From: Coriaria nepalensis
Lineage: Eukaryota > Streptophyta > Magnoliopsida > Cucurbitales > Coriariaceae
Direction of reading: 5' to 3'
Length of the DNA stretch: 64,000 nucleotides
Assembly: GCA_027186245.1 (NCBI GenBank)
Contig: CP114499.1
Location: forward strand, 6,019,001 to 6,083,000
In this document: in pieces, positions 1 to 11,539 of the stretch
Numbering within the stretch: the first letter of the stretch is position 1
Layout: every line of letters begins with the position of its first letter
Program-made: the position numbers and the translations under genes
The notes under the pieces: generated by a model
Seen by the model: the letters and a program-made list of their open reading frames with translations, nothing else
The model's database searches: none
What the model was told of the DNA's origin: nothing

Positions 1-243
1 ATCATTGCCTGGTCCATGATGTACAGAGAAAAACCACTTTCATCGACTAACCCAAACTACTACTACAGATATAAGAACGGAGAAACAATTTTCTTTACCC
101 TGCTTGAACTTGAAGAGCAACTGATGAAGATGAATCTTTAAAAAGGACAGGACGGCAAACCAAATAAGGCGAGTTCTTTGATCCGGAACCTTACTACCAG
201 CTTAGTACATGGATATAGCTATGATTGGATTTTGTTTTCCCGT

Positions 244-1954
244 CTATACCTGCTCGAATCCCTTGAGAATGTTATACTTGCAGAGAGGACACGTGGCATT
301 CATCTTGAGCCATTTAACAATACAGGAAGAATGGAAGTGATGGTTGCAGGGAAGAGCATGGAGCTCTGCTCCATCTTCATATGAGCTCAGGCAGATACAG
401 CACTCCTGCAGACAATAGTTATAAATGCAGAGAATTGGCATAGAACTCCAAAAGAAACATAAACCAACATTCTTTCATACAATTCGGTTCAAAATCAACT
501 TACTGCATCCTCGTTTAGAAGTACTTGTTCGGTTGCCAAGTACCCACTGCTCGTTTCAACAGGAATCATAGTCCCAGCCCCCACACTGGGCTTCTCTTCG
601 TTGTTAGATGTCTTGAATCTATATTTAGGAAGGGCACTTAGATCCGCTTCCGATGCACCTTCCTATATAAGTTACAAACAAGTGTACATTTTCTTTAGCA
701 TCTTTGTGACCAGTCAAAATTAGTAAAAAAGTTCCATCTCCTTTACCTGACCAGCAACAGCATATAGAATGGCAATGATGCAAGGCAAGCAGCAACAGAG
801 AGCGATCCCGATTAGACATGCCAAAACGACACAGAATAAGGCGAAGAATACATCAAATGCTAGAAAGATTACAGCCAACCTGCATCGATCGAGAATTTTG
901 ATATGTAACAAAGATTCATAAAGGCGGAGTAACAATGGACATGGCTAAATATGAAATGGTCAAAAAGGGGTACCAGTATAAATGAGGAGCGTTTATCATA
1001 AGGCTATCTCCACCTGAGAGTACCCAGTAAAAGCCGACTATCCACCAGAGAAACGATGCCATTGTGTTTATGGACTCGCATCGTTTAGTAATGCTATAAA
1101 ACACACATTCAGACAGCAAAAAATTCAGTAATACGCAAAAAATTAAAAAACAGGATGATAGGAAAAAACCATGCTCTTCAAGTTTTGTATCTATTTCACC
1201 TTCCCACAACATCTAAACCTACTAACCCCAAAGAGGTAAGCACAAAACTTCATTTCAGCTTTTGAAACTCCAGTTTCGACCCACAAAAAACTTCCAGATG
1301 CTTCACAATCTATCTAAATATACAATTGCACAAACTTCAATTCCACACAAGTCTCAATACGAAATTAGAGTCCAAACACAGAACTTACAGAAATCCTAAA
1401 AAGCAAGGTCACCTGGACTGGCTCGAACTAGACAAAACCCTTGAGTTCATATCATCATCCTCACTGTCATTAGAAGGAGCAGCAACAGCACCGCCATTAT
1501 CATCTCCACCTTGCTGCGGGCCCTCCAAATCCCGAGTCCTTCTCACGCTCCTCCTCCTGTACTCAATCCAGACGAGTACCACGTGGACCAAACACTGTAA
1601 CGCATAGCCACAGATCCAGAGCCGAATCGGTGTGTCAGGCTGCTCATTAACAGTGGAAATAAGCATACCGATCGAAACGACTACGAAAGCTGTGTTCCAC
1701 ATCATGTCGAGAGCCACCACCGGCTTAGAATAGGCCCAGTCCGCTCGCCTCTCCTCCAGCTGCCGTGCCGCTGTTTCTCGGACCAAGATGGATGGGCCGC
1801 GGCGTCCTGAGGCCCGGCCCAGGAGGAGTGCAAGGGTGGCGGGAGGAGCTGAGGAGCTTGGACCATCAGAGGAGGAAGAGGATTGGCGTGAGCGGAGGAG
1901 CGGCGCGTGCTGGTCAGACGCCGCCGTGGAAGTAGGAGAGGATTGCGACGACAT
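244..1954 (-). CDS. RING-H2 membrane E3 ubiquitin ligase (At1g12760/At1g63170-like)
   Basis: Five exons join in frame: 1954-1413, 1093-974, 879-747, 662-504 and 405-244, giving 371 residues. Exon 1 is Ser/Pro rich and then has two hydrophobic segments. Exons 2 and 3 add two more, including a Cys-rich stretch (CCCLPC), so about four membrane spans are expected. The last exon holds a RING-H2 finger: CCIC, then CNHHFHSSC, then CPLC, which is the C3H2C3 zinc ligand order. The family is thought to transfer ubiquitin from an E2 at an endomembrane. The ATG at 1954 precedes a typical low-complexity N terminus. The gene ends soon after the RING finger, as usual in this family. Substrate is unknown. 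The stop lies beside a possible donor (CAG/GTATAG), so a further short C-terminal exon cannot be fully excluded. Confidence 0.9.
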
Positions 1955-2280
1955 TGTTTAATGTAACTTGTTTCAGAGAGAAGTTAGGAAGCATTATAAC
2001 CTCCACAAGTGTTTTTTGTGAATGGACTGGTTTGACTTTGACTGGTAGCTTGTACAGATATTCTAGTATAATACAGTAGATACGAGAAGAAGAGGGGACA
2101 CTTAGGTCGGGATAAAAACAGAACCGGACACTAAACCGGAAAACAGACTCCTAATTTCTGAAACGCCGGTTTAACTCAGTGTAGTACAAAACATTTGTCT
2201 CAAAATTTGTATATAAACAATAAAATAAATAAACAGCACTGCCTCAGACTCAGAATTACTACTTATCTAAGCTTGTGCAT
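1955..2280. other. Intergenic: promoter of the RING gene and 3' flank of CPSF73-II
   Basis: This 326-base stretch separates the RING gene start from the CPSF73-II stop; both genes run leftwards. It should hold the RING gene promoter and 5' UTR plus the CPSF73-II 3' UTR. I see no further gene or repeat in it. Confidence 0.6.
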
Positions 2281-5200
2281 TCAATGAAGGCTTTCAAGGA
2301 TGGAGATGATGTTCCATGCAAGATTCTCATCACCCACTGACCAACTGCAGCAACAGAAAACCGTCGAAGAGGTTATACTCTGAGCACCGTTGATGATTCT
2401 ATAAGGACAGTTTCCCTTTAAGCAAATGGATAAACAGAATGATTCAATTTGAAGATGCTCCTCACTTTCTTGAATATTCCCTCCCGAAAGCTCATTTGAA
2501 AGTTTTGCTGCTAATTGGCTTAGTCGTGAAGGTTTATCAGATAAACAATTCGTACCTGTTGAAGTCGAATCCATGTTTTCGGTTTCTTCTGTGTTGCCAA
2601 AGTGTACAGGGCCACAATAAGCAAATCTAACCTCGTGCTTTTTTTCACCCAAAAGAAGGAGAAGCTCATCTTGGTGTACAATCTTTGCCTTTTTGCTGTT
2701 CTCTATTACCAAAATACCTTCTCCTACCCTTTCGTCATTTACTCGCAGACCTCTAACAACCTGGTTTCCATTTGACCTAGGATCGGAAGTAGACTGTGGA
2801 CTGTTGTTTAAGAACTTGAAGTTTGGATTCAAGCAACTGCGGATAAAAGTCTTTGAGGCTTCTGCTTTGATATGATGGGTTGAGGGGATGGATACAGTCT
2901 CATTATTTGCAGGGTGGTAGCAAGGGATTCCCAACTCCGAATGAATCCGAGCTTTGAGAGAAGTCATCTTAGGCTTCTCTCCATGAACAAGTATTACATG
3001 TTTGGGGCTTAGGAATTTGATAAGATCCATGATCCCTTTGCTATCTGTATGTGGACTGAAAGACAATTGATGTATCTGAAACCAAAATAATAAAATGAAG
3101 TTTCATAGTCATGTTTTGTATGAAGATAAGTGCAACCAAAATGATTGTTAAATAAGTTTTGAAGTCGAAATACTAACCTGGCATCGCACATCGATTTGGG
3201 TGTCCTTGTCCAGATCAATTTTGGTCGGTTTACCTGACATCAGTTTATGTCCAATGGTCCCTGCAACACAATACCTAAGGAGGAAAAGGAAAAACGTTGG
3301 TTTGAAGGAGAACAGTATGATTCATTAGAGCCTCTGAATCACTTGTATGAAGATGAGCTATATAATAGACTCATAGTATCAAAATGGCAAGACACGAATA
3401 GGTTTGAAAAAGCCCTGAGTAATTAGAAAGCTTGTAATATCATCTTGTGTTGCAGCAAAACAAAAAGGTAATCAAGGATACTTTTCTAACAAGTACTCAG
3501 CTAGCTAGGCAGAATCCCAGGAATGAACTGCACAGTTAATTATTTCGAAATAAAATCACAAGCAATAGACAGTAGAAAATTGGTACCCGGGGAGTGTGAC
3601 AAGATTTGCTTCAGAAGGAGCCCATTTTTTAAAAATCTCAAGTGAGAAGCCGCCACTGATCATCCCAGGAGTGGCAAAGAGAACACAAGGTCCAGGATCA
3701 TCAATCATAGACCGGTCAAAGCTATGTACTGCAATATAGACCCACTTGAGTAAGATAGACCATGAAACAAAAAGCAATAGGGTGATGAAATATTTTCCTA
3801 GTATTGCCTATTGATCATTATACTTTGATGTTAATTTGGGAATGCAAGTCAATTCGTAATTGATTTAAATAAAAAGTAAAATAAAACTCGTCTGTGAGTA
3901 CCATTTTTAAAATCAAAAGCGTTATGTGTGGAGTATGTCTCTTTGACCTTCTGGCTGGTCCAGCTGATGAGCATCTTATAGTACATATTCGCTTGAATGG
4001 TTAAACCTGAAAGCACAAATGTTATTGCCCACAGTAATGAAAATGCTTAGGGAATTCCAATCAGAGAGGAAGGATTAGAAGTTTAAGGAAAAGTTCAGAG
4101 CTCTTACAGTAAACTGCGATAAAAAAAAAAAAAAAAAACTCAGCATATATTGCAAACCTGCTGAAAAGTAAATGGGAACCTTCAGATTCATACGTTCCCA
4201 GTAATTATCTAACAAGATACAGAGTTCCTGTTCAGAAAAATAAAATTGTTATTCCCAAAATTAACACCTTCCCAAAATAAAATAAAACGACATAGGAAAA
4301 GAGAAAACCATCATTTATCTTGGCAAGAATACCTGAGCTCGTCCAAGAGCAAATGTAGGAATAAGCACCTTCCCTCCACCCGCAATGCAATTATGCACCT
4401 ATAAGAAATCATTTAGGGAGAAAAAAGAACACAATTTAGAAATGCAATAGAAACTTAGCAATAGAAATGCAAAAGAAAGGGAAAGAAAGACCGGTGATTT
4501 TGTGGCCTTGAGAATGTAAAAGCATTTAGAATGCATACAGCTTTAAGAAACTCCCTCTCACGGCCATATCTTGAATCACGTATGGTAGTAGCATATGTGG
4601 ACCTGAAAGAGCATTTTGGTTGAAATGCGATCAAGTTGACAATTAATAATCCGGCTATAGAAACACCTAATCAATGTTAAACATAATAAAGAAAATCAAT
4701 AGCCAAGAGAAATATTCAGGAATGCACTAGAGTAACCTAATGAATGTTATAAACATACTTTGATATAAAGAAGATTATAAAAGAAACAAATATTCATAAA
4801 TCTTACTCTGTTATAAGAAGGTCTAGGTGAAGGTGATCAATTTGAGCTGCTCCAAGATGCCTATCTGGTGTCATATTATAATCTCCTGTGTACACAATAG
4901 CAGAATCTCCTACCTTTGCATAGAACATTGCAGCACCTAGAACCTTTAAAAACACATTGAAAAAGGGTTAAAAAAGGATAACTTAGGACTTACATTGATA
5001 ATAATATAACACCGGTCAATTGTGTACGGAAACAGGCCTTATGTGTTCTAACTAGTGGAGTTAGCTCACCATCCAACTATTATGGTCAAAGGAGAGGTTA
5101 AGGGTTCGACTCACAAAAAATCTTTCCGGGCAAACTAAAAATAAATCCTTACATGTCCTGCATAATAGGCACGAATCTGAAGTTCTTTATCAACCTGCAC

Positions 5201-6508
5201 AGTTTGCTTCAAATCCACAGGTACAACTACAATGAGGAGCCCAAAAAAGATAACAATACTTTAATCCACAGAGAGAAGATATATACTAGAATGCTGCCAA
5301 TGAAAAAAATTAAACTGAGTGCAAGAACTTTCATCCGAAACTATATCTGAAGAAGATTTTTGGGGCATTTTGAAACCCCCCAGAAAATGCAGAGTGAAAG
5401 CATGCTTTAATCTTGTTAATGTTCCCTCACTATAGAAATGATCGTTAAAAACCAAGAGAAAAAACTAAAAACAAAAACAAAGCAAAAGTCAGGTTTCCTT
5501 TCTATTTCTTCATACACTTGCAAAAGCTCGATTTGCTTTTCTTCTTCCTTTTCTTGTTCTTTTTTTTTCCCTTTCAATTTCACTATACCAAAAAGATGCT
5601 TGTTTAGAGTATAATATTGTATGCCACACATATATAAAGATGATCACTTTCTATAGTGTTAGTATGCGTGTGATTGCAGAAATAGGAAGAAGATTCAAAA
5701 GGGAATGGGCATTCACGTACCTTTCTTCATGCACTCCATAATCTGCTCAGAAGTAAATTGTTCTTCTTCGCCCCTTCTCTCAACCATAACCTTCCGGAAG
5801 TCCTCCAACATTAGTGGAGCCAACGCCTTTGTTGGATACTGCACAAAACCGATCCAATATGAATGTGATATTACTGGACCCAAAAGCTAAACAGAACTTG
5901 AAGCAATAACAAATCCACACCATGCACACAAATAGGCGGAATCCTACTCTATTCATCTCACTAACTCAACCATCAGTAGAAAAACCATGAGGCAAACATT
6001 ACGTCGAACAGGTAGAATACAACATCATACCGTCATGTAGATAGGTCCATTGTAACCGCAAACTTCTGTGAAATACGGCAGAGCCCCGACATGGTCTAAG
6101 TGACTGCCAAAAAAGAAAACACATAAAGTAAACACAATGAAGAAGAAGAAGAAGCCGTCACAGTAGTCGTCATAAATCGAAGAAGAAAGATGAGAATGTA
6201 AAAGTACAAGTGAGTGATGATGATGCAAGACAATGCATTATCAAATCCTCGACCAGAATCAGAGATACGAGAGAAATCAGGATATCGGCGGTGATCGAGA
6301 TATCCCATGTGCATGCCGCAATCGAACATGATACGCTTCCCATTGATGGAGACCACCACGCAACTCTTCCCGACTTCCTGCCCTGCGCCTGCACAAGAAG
6401 AACCATGATCGAGGAGAAAGGATATTGAAATCGTTCAGAACGAAGAAGAAGGAGATCAAATTAGGGCTTTTTTTTTCTTTTACCAAGAACGAGGCAGTCA
6501 ATAGCCAT
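2281..6508 (-). CDS. CPSF73-II: Cleavage and polyadenylation specificity factor subunit 3-II (INTS11-like)
   Basis: Thirteen exons join in frame to 648 residues: 6508-6484, 6388-6208, 6103-6031, 5838-5721, 5226-5153, 4943-4807, 4602-4539, 4398-4333, 4227-4158, 4006-3902, 3728-3587, 3274-3178 and 3075-2281. The protein is a metallo-beta-lactamase/beta-CASP RNA endonuclease. Exons 2-3 form the metal motif HFHLDHVG, exon 6 has YTGDYNM, exons 6-7 make ITEST, and exon 13 has HTDSKG and VILVHGE. These are the zinc-binding and beta-CASP landmarks of the family that cuts pre-mRNA 3' ends. Plant CPSF73-II resembles animal Integrator subunit 11 more than CPSF73-I. The start codon is followed by [15 protein letters not shown], a typical family N terminus. 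It is divergent from MAP70, with 574 bp between the ATGs. One intron carries a SINE-like insertion. Confidence 0.95.
5030..5150 (+). repeat. Possible tRNA-derived SINE in a CPSF73-II intron
   Basis: Inside the intron between exons 5 and 6, TTAGCTCACCA (about 5061-5071) resembles a Pol III A box. About 30 bases on, GAGAGGTTAAGGGTTCGACT (5092-5111) resembles the B box and its lead-in as seen in plant tRNA-derived SINEs. Boundaries are approximate. No clear target-site duplication or A-tail was found, so this is a candidate only. Confidence 0.35.
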
Positions 6509-7082
6509 GGACGATCTCTGCAAGACTCTTCTTTCGCGCGCTGTTTCGCAGAAGAAAAATAAAAATATTTATAATTTCGCGGTTAATTTCAATTTTCCAT
6601 TTTATTTATTTATTTTATATTTTTGTTATTATTTATTTTAAATATTTGATATTTATTTGTTATTATTATAGCACTTTTGTTTGGGATCGTCGGATCATTT
6701 GAAATATGTAAGGAAAGACCAATCGGACGGATCACAACAGATATCGTTAACTTATCATCAGATCATGCATGTTATCTGGTACAACTAGACATGTTCATTA
6801 ATTAATTACTCTCTGACTCTCTCTCTCTCTCTAGAAATCATTCTCACATAACAGTCACAATCCTAGAGAGAGAATCACTGATCAGAGCACACTCTACCAG
6901 ATTTAAACAAAGGCAATCTCTCTTCCGCACAGAAGCGCCATTTTCATATCTGCGAATCTTCTTCCTCTGTTTGGGTGTATAGAAGAGTGAATACTTGGAT
7001 GTGAAGAGGTGCATTATTTTATTATTATTATTCTTTTTTGGATGTGAAGGAGGAGTGGGAGTGAGATTCGGTCAGATCGGCC
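6509..7082. promoter_or_regulatory. Divergent promoter of CPSF73-II and MAP70
   Basis: These 574 bases separate two ATGs that point away from each other. An AT-rich core lies at about 6555-6670. A CT-dinucleotide run at about 6808-6832 sits on the MAP70 side, as is common in plant core promoters and 5' UTRs. No TATA box was assigned. Confidence 0.55.
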
Positions 7083-10045
7083 ATGGAGGAGGTTTCCGGC
7101 TACGGAGGAGTGGTAGCTGCGGCGGAAGTGGGTAATGGTCGACCTGAGACTGCTGCTGCGACGACACCGAATCCGTCACCGTTCATGGTGTCGGGATCGT
7201 TTAAGGAAGGGAAGAGCTCAGCGAGGAGGCGAGCTTCGGTGAGGCCAAGTTTAGATGCCGATGAGTTCTTAAACTTGCTGCACGGTTCGGATCCGGTCAA
7301 AGTGGAGCTCAATCGGCTGGAGAATGAAGTCAGAGGTGGGAATGCAGTTCGATCTGATTGTTATTCCTGGGATTTGATACTGGTTCTACTGTGTTTTAGG
7401 TGTTATTTTTCTACGGTTGATCGATTCTTTTTTGTTTTTTTTTTTGTTTTTGGTCGTTGTTCGTTTGCATTTGTTCTTGTGTTGCAGATAAGGATAGAGA
7501 ACTAGGTGAAGCTCAGGCCGAGATCAAGGCCTTGAGGTTCTCTGAGCGGCTTAGGGAAAAGGCTGTGGAAGAGGTTAGTTTTGATTTTCAGTAATAATAC
7601 TCGATTCAGTTCAGATTCGAATCTGTTCTTTTGTTCAAGCTATTTGTTTGAAATGGTCGCCTGATTTTGGATTCATTTACTTTCAATTGTTACCTAGCTC
7701 ACTGAAGAACTATCAAAGGTGGAGGAGAAGCTCAAGTTAACAGAATCTCAACTTGAAAGCAAGGTGTTATTTGGATCTCTTTAGACTTTTCTGACATTTT
7801 TATATGTTTGTTAAGGTGGTAAATTTATCTTAATATTTTGCAGAATCTTGAGATAAAGAAGATTAATGAGGAGAAAAAAGCCTCAATGGCAGCTCAATTT
7901 GCTGCTGAAGCCACTCTTAGGAGAGTTCATGTTGCTCAGAAGGATGATGATATGCCTCCCATTGAAGCTATTCTTGCACCTCTTGAAGCTGAGCTCAAGC
8001 TTTCCCGACAAGAGGTAGTTCCTGTTTCTGACGTGATTCTGTTCCACACGCCATTCTTCATATGTAATTAATATATTTTGGTCCATTGCAGATGGCAAAG
8101 CTCCAAGATGATAACAAAGCATTAGATCGTCTTACCAAATCAAAGGAAGCAGCTTTACTTGAGGCTGAGAGGACTGTTCAAGTTGCTTTGGCCAAAGCCT
8201 CAATGGTGGATGACCTGCAGAATAAAAACCAGGAGTTGATGAAACAGATAGAAATTTGCCAGGTATGTGTGTGTTTAATAAGGCCATGTCAGATGTTATT
8301 TTCTTGTTGATCATATACATTTTGAGTTTTCTGATATATCTACTGAATGTGGGAGTTAGGAAGAAAATAAGATTTTGGACAAGATGCATAGACAGAAGGT
8401 TGCAGAGGTTGAAAAGCTAACCCAAACTGTAAGAGAACTGGAGGAGGCTGTCCTTGCTGGTGGTGCTGCAGCAAATGCTGTGAGGGATTATCAGCGAAAA
8501 GTCCAGGAGATGAATGTAATGTGTCACACTTTTGTAATGCGTTACATCAATGTTTTATTTCAGTACTAGAGAGCCCTATGTCTCATTTTTATGTTTGCAT
8601 TGCTCAGGAGGAAAGGAAGACTCTTGACAGGGAGCTTGCCCGTGCAAAGGTAACTGCCAATAGAGTTGCAACAGTGGTGGCAAATGAATGGAAAGATTCC
8701 AATGACAAAGTTATGCCAGTAAAACAGTGGCTTGAAGAACGAAGATTTTTACAGGTTAGTGGTCGGACTTCTCCATTAAATTTTTCTTATCGCTTAAGCT
8801 TTTGGTGAATCTATTCCTCAGACATTCATTACTTGAATGTCTTGTCATCTCTATTCTCTAGTACTCGGTGAATTATTATTATGGCTTTTTCAATTTTTTT
8901 TTTTTTTTAATCTTTTTGTAACAGGGAGATATGCAACAACTTCGTGACAAGCTTGCTATATCTGAGCGAGCTGCAAAGTCTGAAGCACAATTGAAAGTAC
9001 TAACCCTTTCTTTGAACCCTAGTTTTTGTAGTTTGCAGTATACGTTCTACTGTTAATAGAACACATTTTCCTCTTTAAACACTTTCAGGAAAAATATCAG
9101 CTGCGACTTAAAGTACTTGAGGAGAATTTGAGAGGGTCTTCTAGTAGTGCAAATCGCAGTACACCAGAAGGAAGAAGTATAGGCAATGGACCATCTCGTC
9201 GTCAATCTTTAGGTGGAGCTGATAACATCTCAAAGCTATCATTGAATGGGCTTTTATCCAAGAGGACACCATCTTCCCAATTGAGATCAATGTCCTCCAG
9301 CACTAGTATGATGTTGAAGCATGCTAAAGGCTCATCAAAATCATTTGATGGAGGCACGAGGTCATTGGACAGGGGGAAAGTGCTCTCTAATGGAGGACTG
9401 CCCAAGTACACATTAAACCATTCTTGCGATGATGGGATCAAAGATGCTGAAGCAACTAATGATTGGAAAGGTGACTCAGATGATAAGAGAAATGAAGATG
9501 GTGAGGACAATGTCTCAGCAGTATTGTACGATTTGCTGCAAAAAGAGGTCATAGCATTGAGAAAGGCCGGTCATGAGAAAGATCAGAGCCTGAAAGATAA
9601 GGATGATGCTATTGAGGTTGATTTTTTGTCCTTTTTTGCTATCATTTAATAATTGTATTAGCTTTCATCATATTCTCATCTAATGTTTGGTTGTGGGCAC
9701 TGTTTTCAGATGCTAGCAAAGAAGGTAGAAACACTTTCCAAAGCAATGGACGTAGAGGCAAAGAAGATGAGAAGAGAAGTAGCTGCCATGGAGAAGGAAG
9801 TAGCAGCCATGCGCGTGGATAAAGAACATGAAAATAGGGCCAAACGCTTTGCTAATGTCAAGACCACTGCCAGCACTACTACTACCCAGTTACTTCCTGG
9901 AAGGTACTTAATGTCGAAACTTTTGCAAGATCATGCTTTACACAAAACTAGCCGTCTTATTATACAGGGATAACTTCGGTCTAGAATTTATTCCTTCTAC
10001 TTGTGCAGAAATGTGGCAAGAGGACTTACAGGCAGCACTCAATGA
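7083..10045 (+). CDS. MAP70: Microtubule-associated protein 70 (MAP70-1/-2 type)
   Basis: Eleven exons join in frame to 626 residues: 7083-7335, 7488-7573, 7698-7763, 7844-8014, 8092-8262, 8360-8515, 8608-8754, 8925-8996, 9089-9616, 9710-9903 and 10009-10045. MAP70 proteins are plant-specific, bind cortical microtubules and act in cell shape and secondary wall patterning. Most of the protein is coiled coil, with long Glu/Lys/Leu-rich stretches from about residue 75 to 400 and again near the C terminus. A Ser-rich basic linker sits between them in exon 9. RRASVRPSLDADEFLNLLHG near the N terminus and WLEERRFLQGDMQQLRDKL in the middle are familiar family blocks. The last exon is tiny, encoding NVARGLTGSTQ. 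Paralogue assignment within the family is not possible from this alone. Confidence 0.95.
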
Positions 10046-10648
10046 TATCCCTGTATTCAATGATATCTATTCTCTCCTTCTCGAACGATCATATTAGTGT
10101 AACCACCATGCCAATGATATCCCTGCATTCACCCGAATCACTTGAAAATAGAGACTACAGAAAAGGGTGCAGAATATGGGGAAGAAATTGGTAAATACTT
10201 CTGACTTAGGACTGTTATCCCTCTGGCTAGAGAACAGAATAGCAAAGAAGAAAAAGAAAGAAAAAGATAAGAATGACTGTGGGCTAACTTTTTTTAGTGG
10301 AGTGGACAGTGGCTATGTGATTGTATCTGTATATGTAGATTGTTTTTGCATTTGTTTTATGTTCCTTGTATTCCCTATCTTAACTTGGTATTATTATGTG
10401 TCTGCTGCTGTCAGTGTGTTATCGTTTTGTTAATATTCTTGTAATCGCATCAATAACTAATACCCTTTTCTGCACCTGAATTTGTAATTCATTATCTGTA
10501 GTTTATTTTGGGATGAATTAGCAAGCGCTGGTCATGAATTTATGACCAAAAAAAAAGAAAAAGAATGACAATTGGTTAACGGTTGATGTTCTTGGGTTTT
10601 CTTGTTATTGTTTAGGTTTACTGGTTCAAAATATCTTAGTTTAAATTT
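10046..10648. other. MAP70 3' UTR and spacer
   Basis: This stretch contains the MAP70 3' UTR and AT-rich spacer. The short open frames here have no recognisable domains and I treat them as non-coding. Confidence 0.5.
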
Positions 10649-11000
10649 GGGGTAAATTACCATTTTTTAGTTCCTTAAGTTTTATGGGCTGTTATTTTCG
10701 CCCTCAAAACTTCTAAAATATTTTAATTCCGTCCTTGATATTTTGGAATTATTTGATTTTTGGCCGTAGGGTCAAATTTATAACTGTTAATTATAAAAAT
10801 GATCTCATAATACTGACATGTCATAAGTGGTTGTTAATTATAAATATGATCTCTAAGGTATTATAATAGTATAATTAATACATGACATGTCATAAATGGT
10901 TCTTAAAATTAAACATTTTGAAAAATTTAAGGATGAAATTGAAATATTTAAAAGGTTAGAAGTAAAAATTTCAGGATGAAAATAATAATTAAACATAAAT
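10649..11000. repeat. Imperfect palindromic repeat, possible degenerate MITE or foldback element
   Basis: The left arm (about 10650-10740) reads as an imperfect inverted copy of the right arm (about 10915-10995). TTTTCGCCCTCAAAACTTC on the left pairs with GAAATTTCAGGATGAAAA-like sequence on the right. TGACATGTCATAA occurs near 10815, and ACATGACATGTCATAAATGG near 10883. No transposase is present. This is consistent with an old non-autonomous element; terminal repeats and target duplication were not defined. Confidence 0.4.
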
Positions 11001-11539
11001 ATTAGTATCCAATCCAAATTCCTCTTTCCATTTAGAAAGGGAAAAAGGAAATGGTGGAAAAAAATATGCATTTTAACTTTTCTTTATCTTTTCATTTGGT
11101 TTTTTATCAAGTGATCTGATCTAGTTTTCTAACTAAATTATGTGCAATGAAATTTTCTAAGAACTTATGACTAATTCATATGTGATGTCAATTTTAATTC
11201 TGATATTTTTTTTCTTTTTTGATTGGATATTTTTTTGAAAAGTGTTCTCTCCAAAAAAATTTACATTTATCGGGTGTGATTTATATTTCCTTTATTTTGT
11301 TGTCTTTACTTTCATATTTTGTGTTGATTTCCTTTGTCATTGGTTTGTTTTAGTAGGGTTTTGTTCTGTAGTGTATCAATTTTTTTGTTCGAATTCAGTC
11401 CTTATTTCTGCATCTATGTTTGTCCATGCGTATAAATCTCGATCGTTCTTATAGATCCAATAATTAAAATACGTGTCACATGAAAATAATTTAAATAAAG
11501 CTCATTTTTACTTTCAGTGCCACTTCTTTTTACTTTTTC

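Noticed and set aside
244..1954. Pseudogene status for the RING gene because of its short exons
   Set aside because: All splice phases close and every RING ligand is present.
7100..7312. Minus-strand open frame across MAP70 exon 1
   Set aside because: Antisense shadow of a well supported exon.
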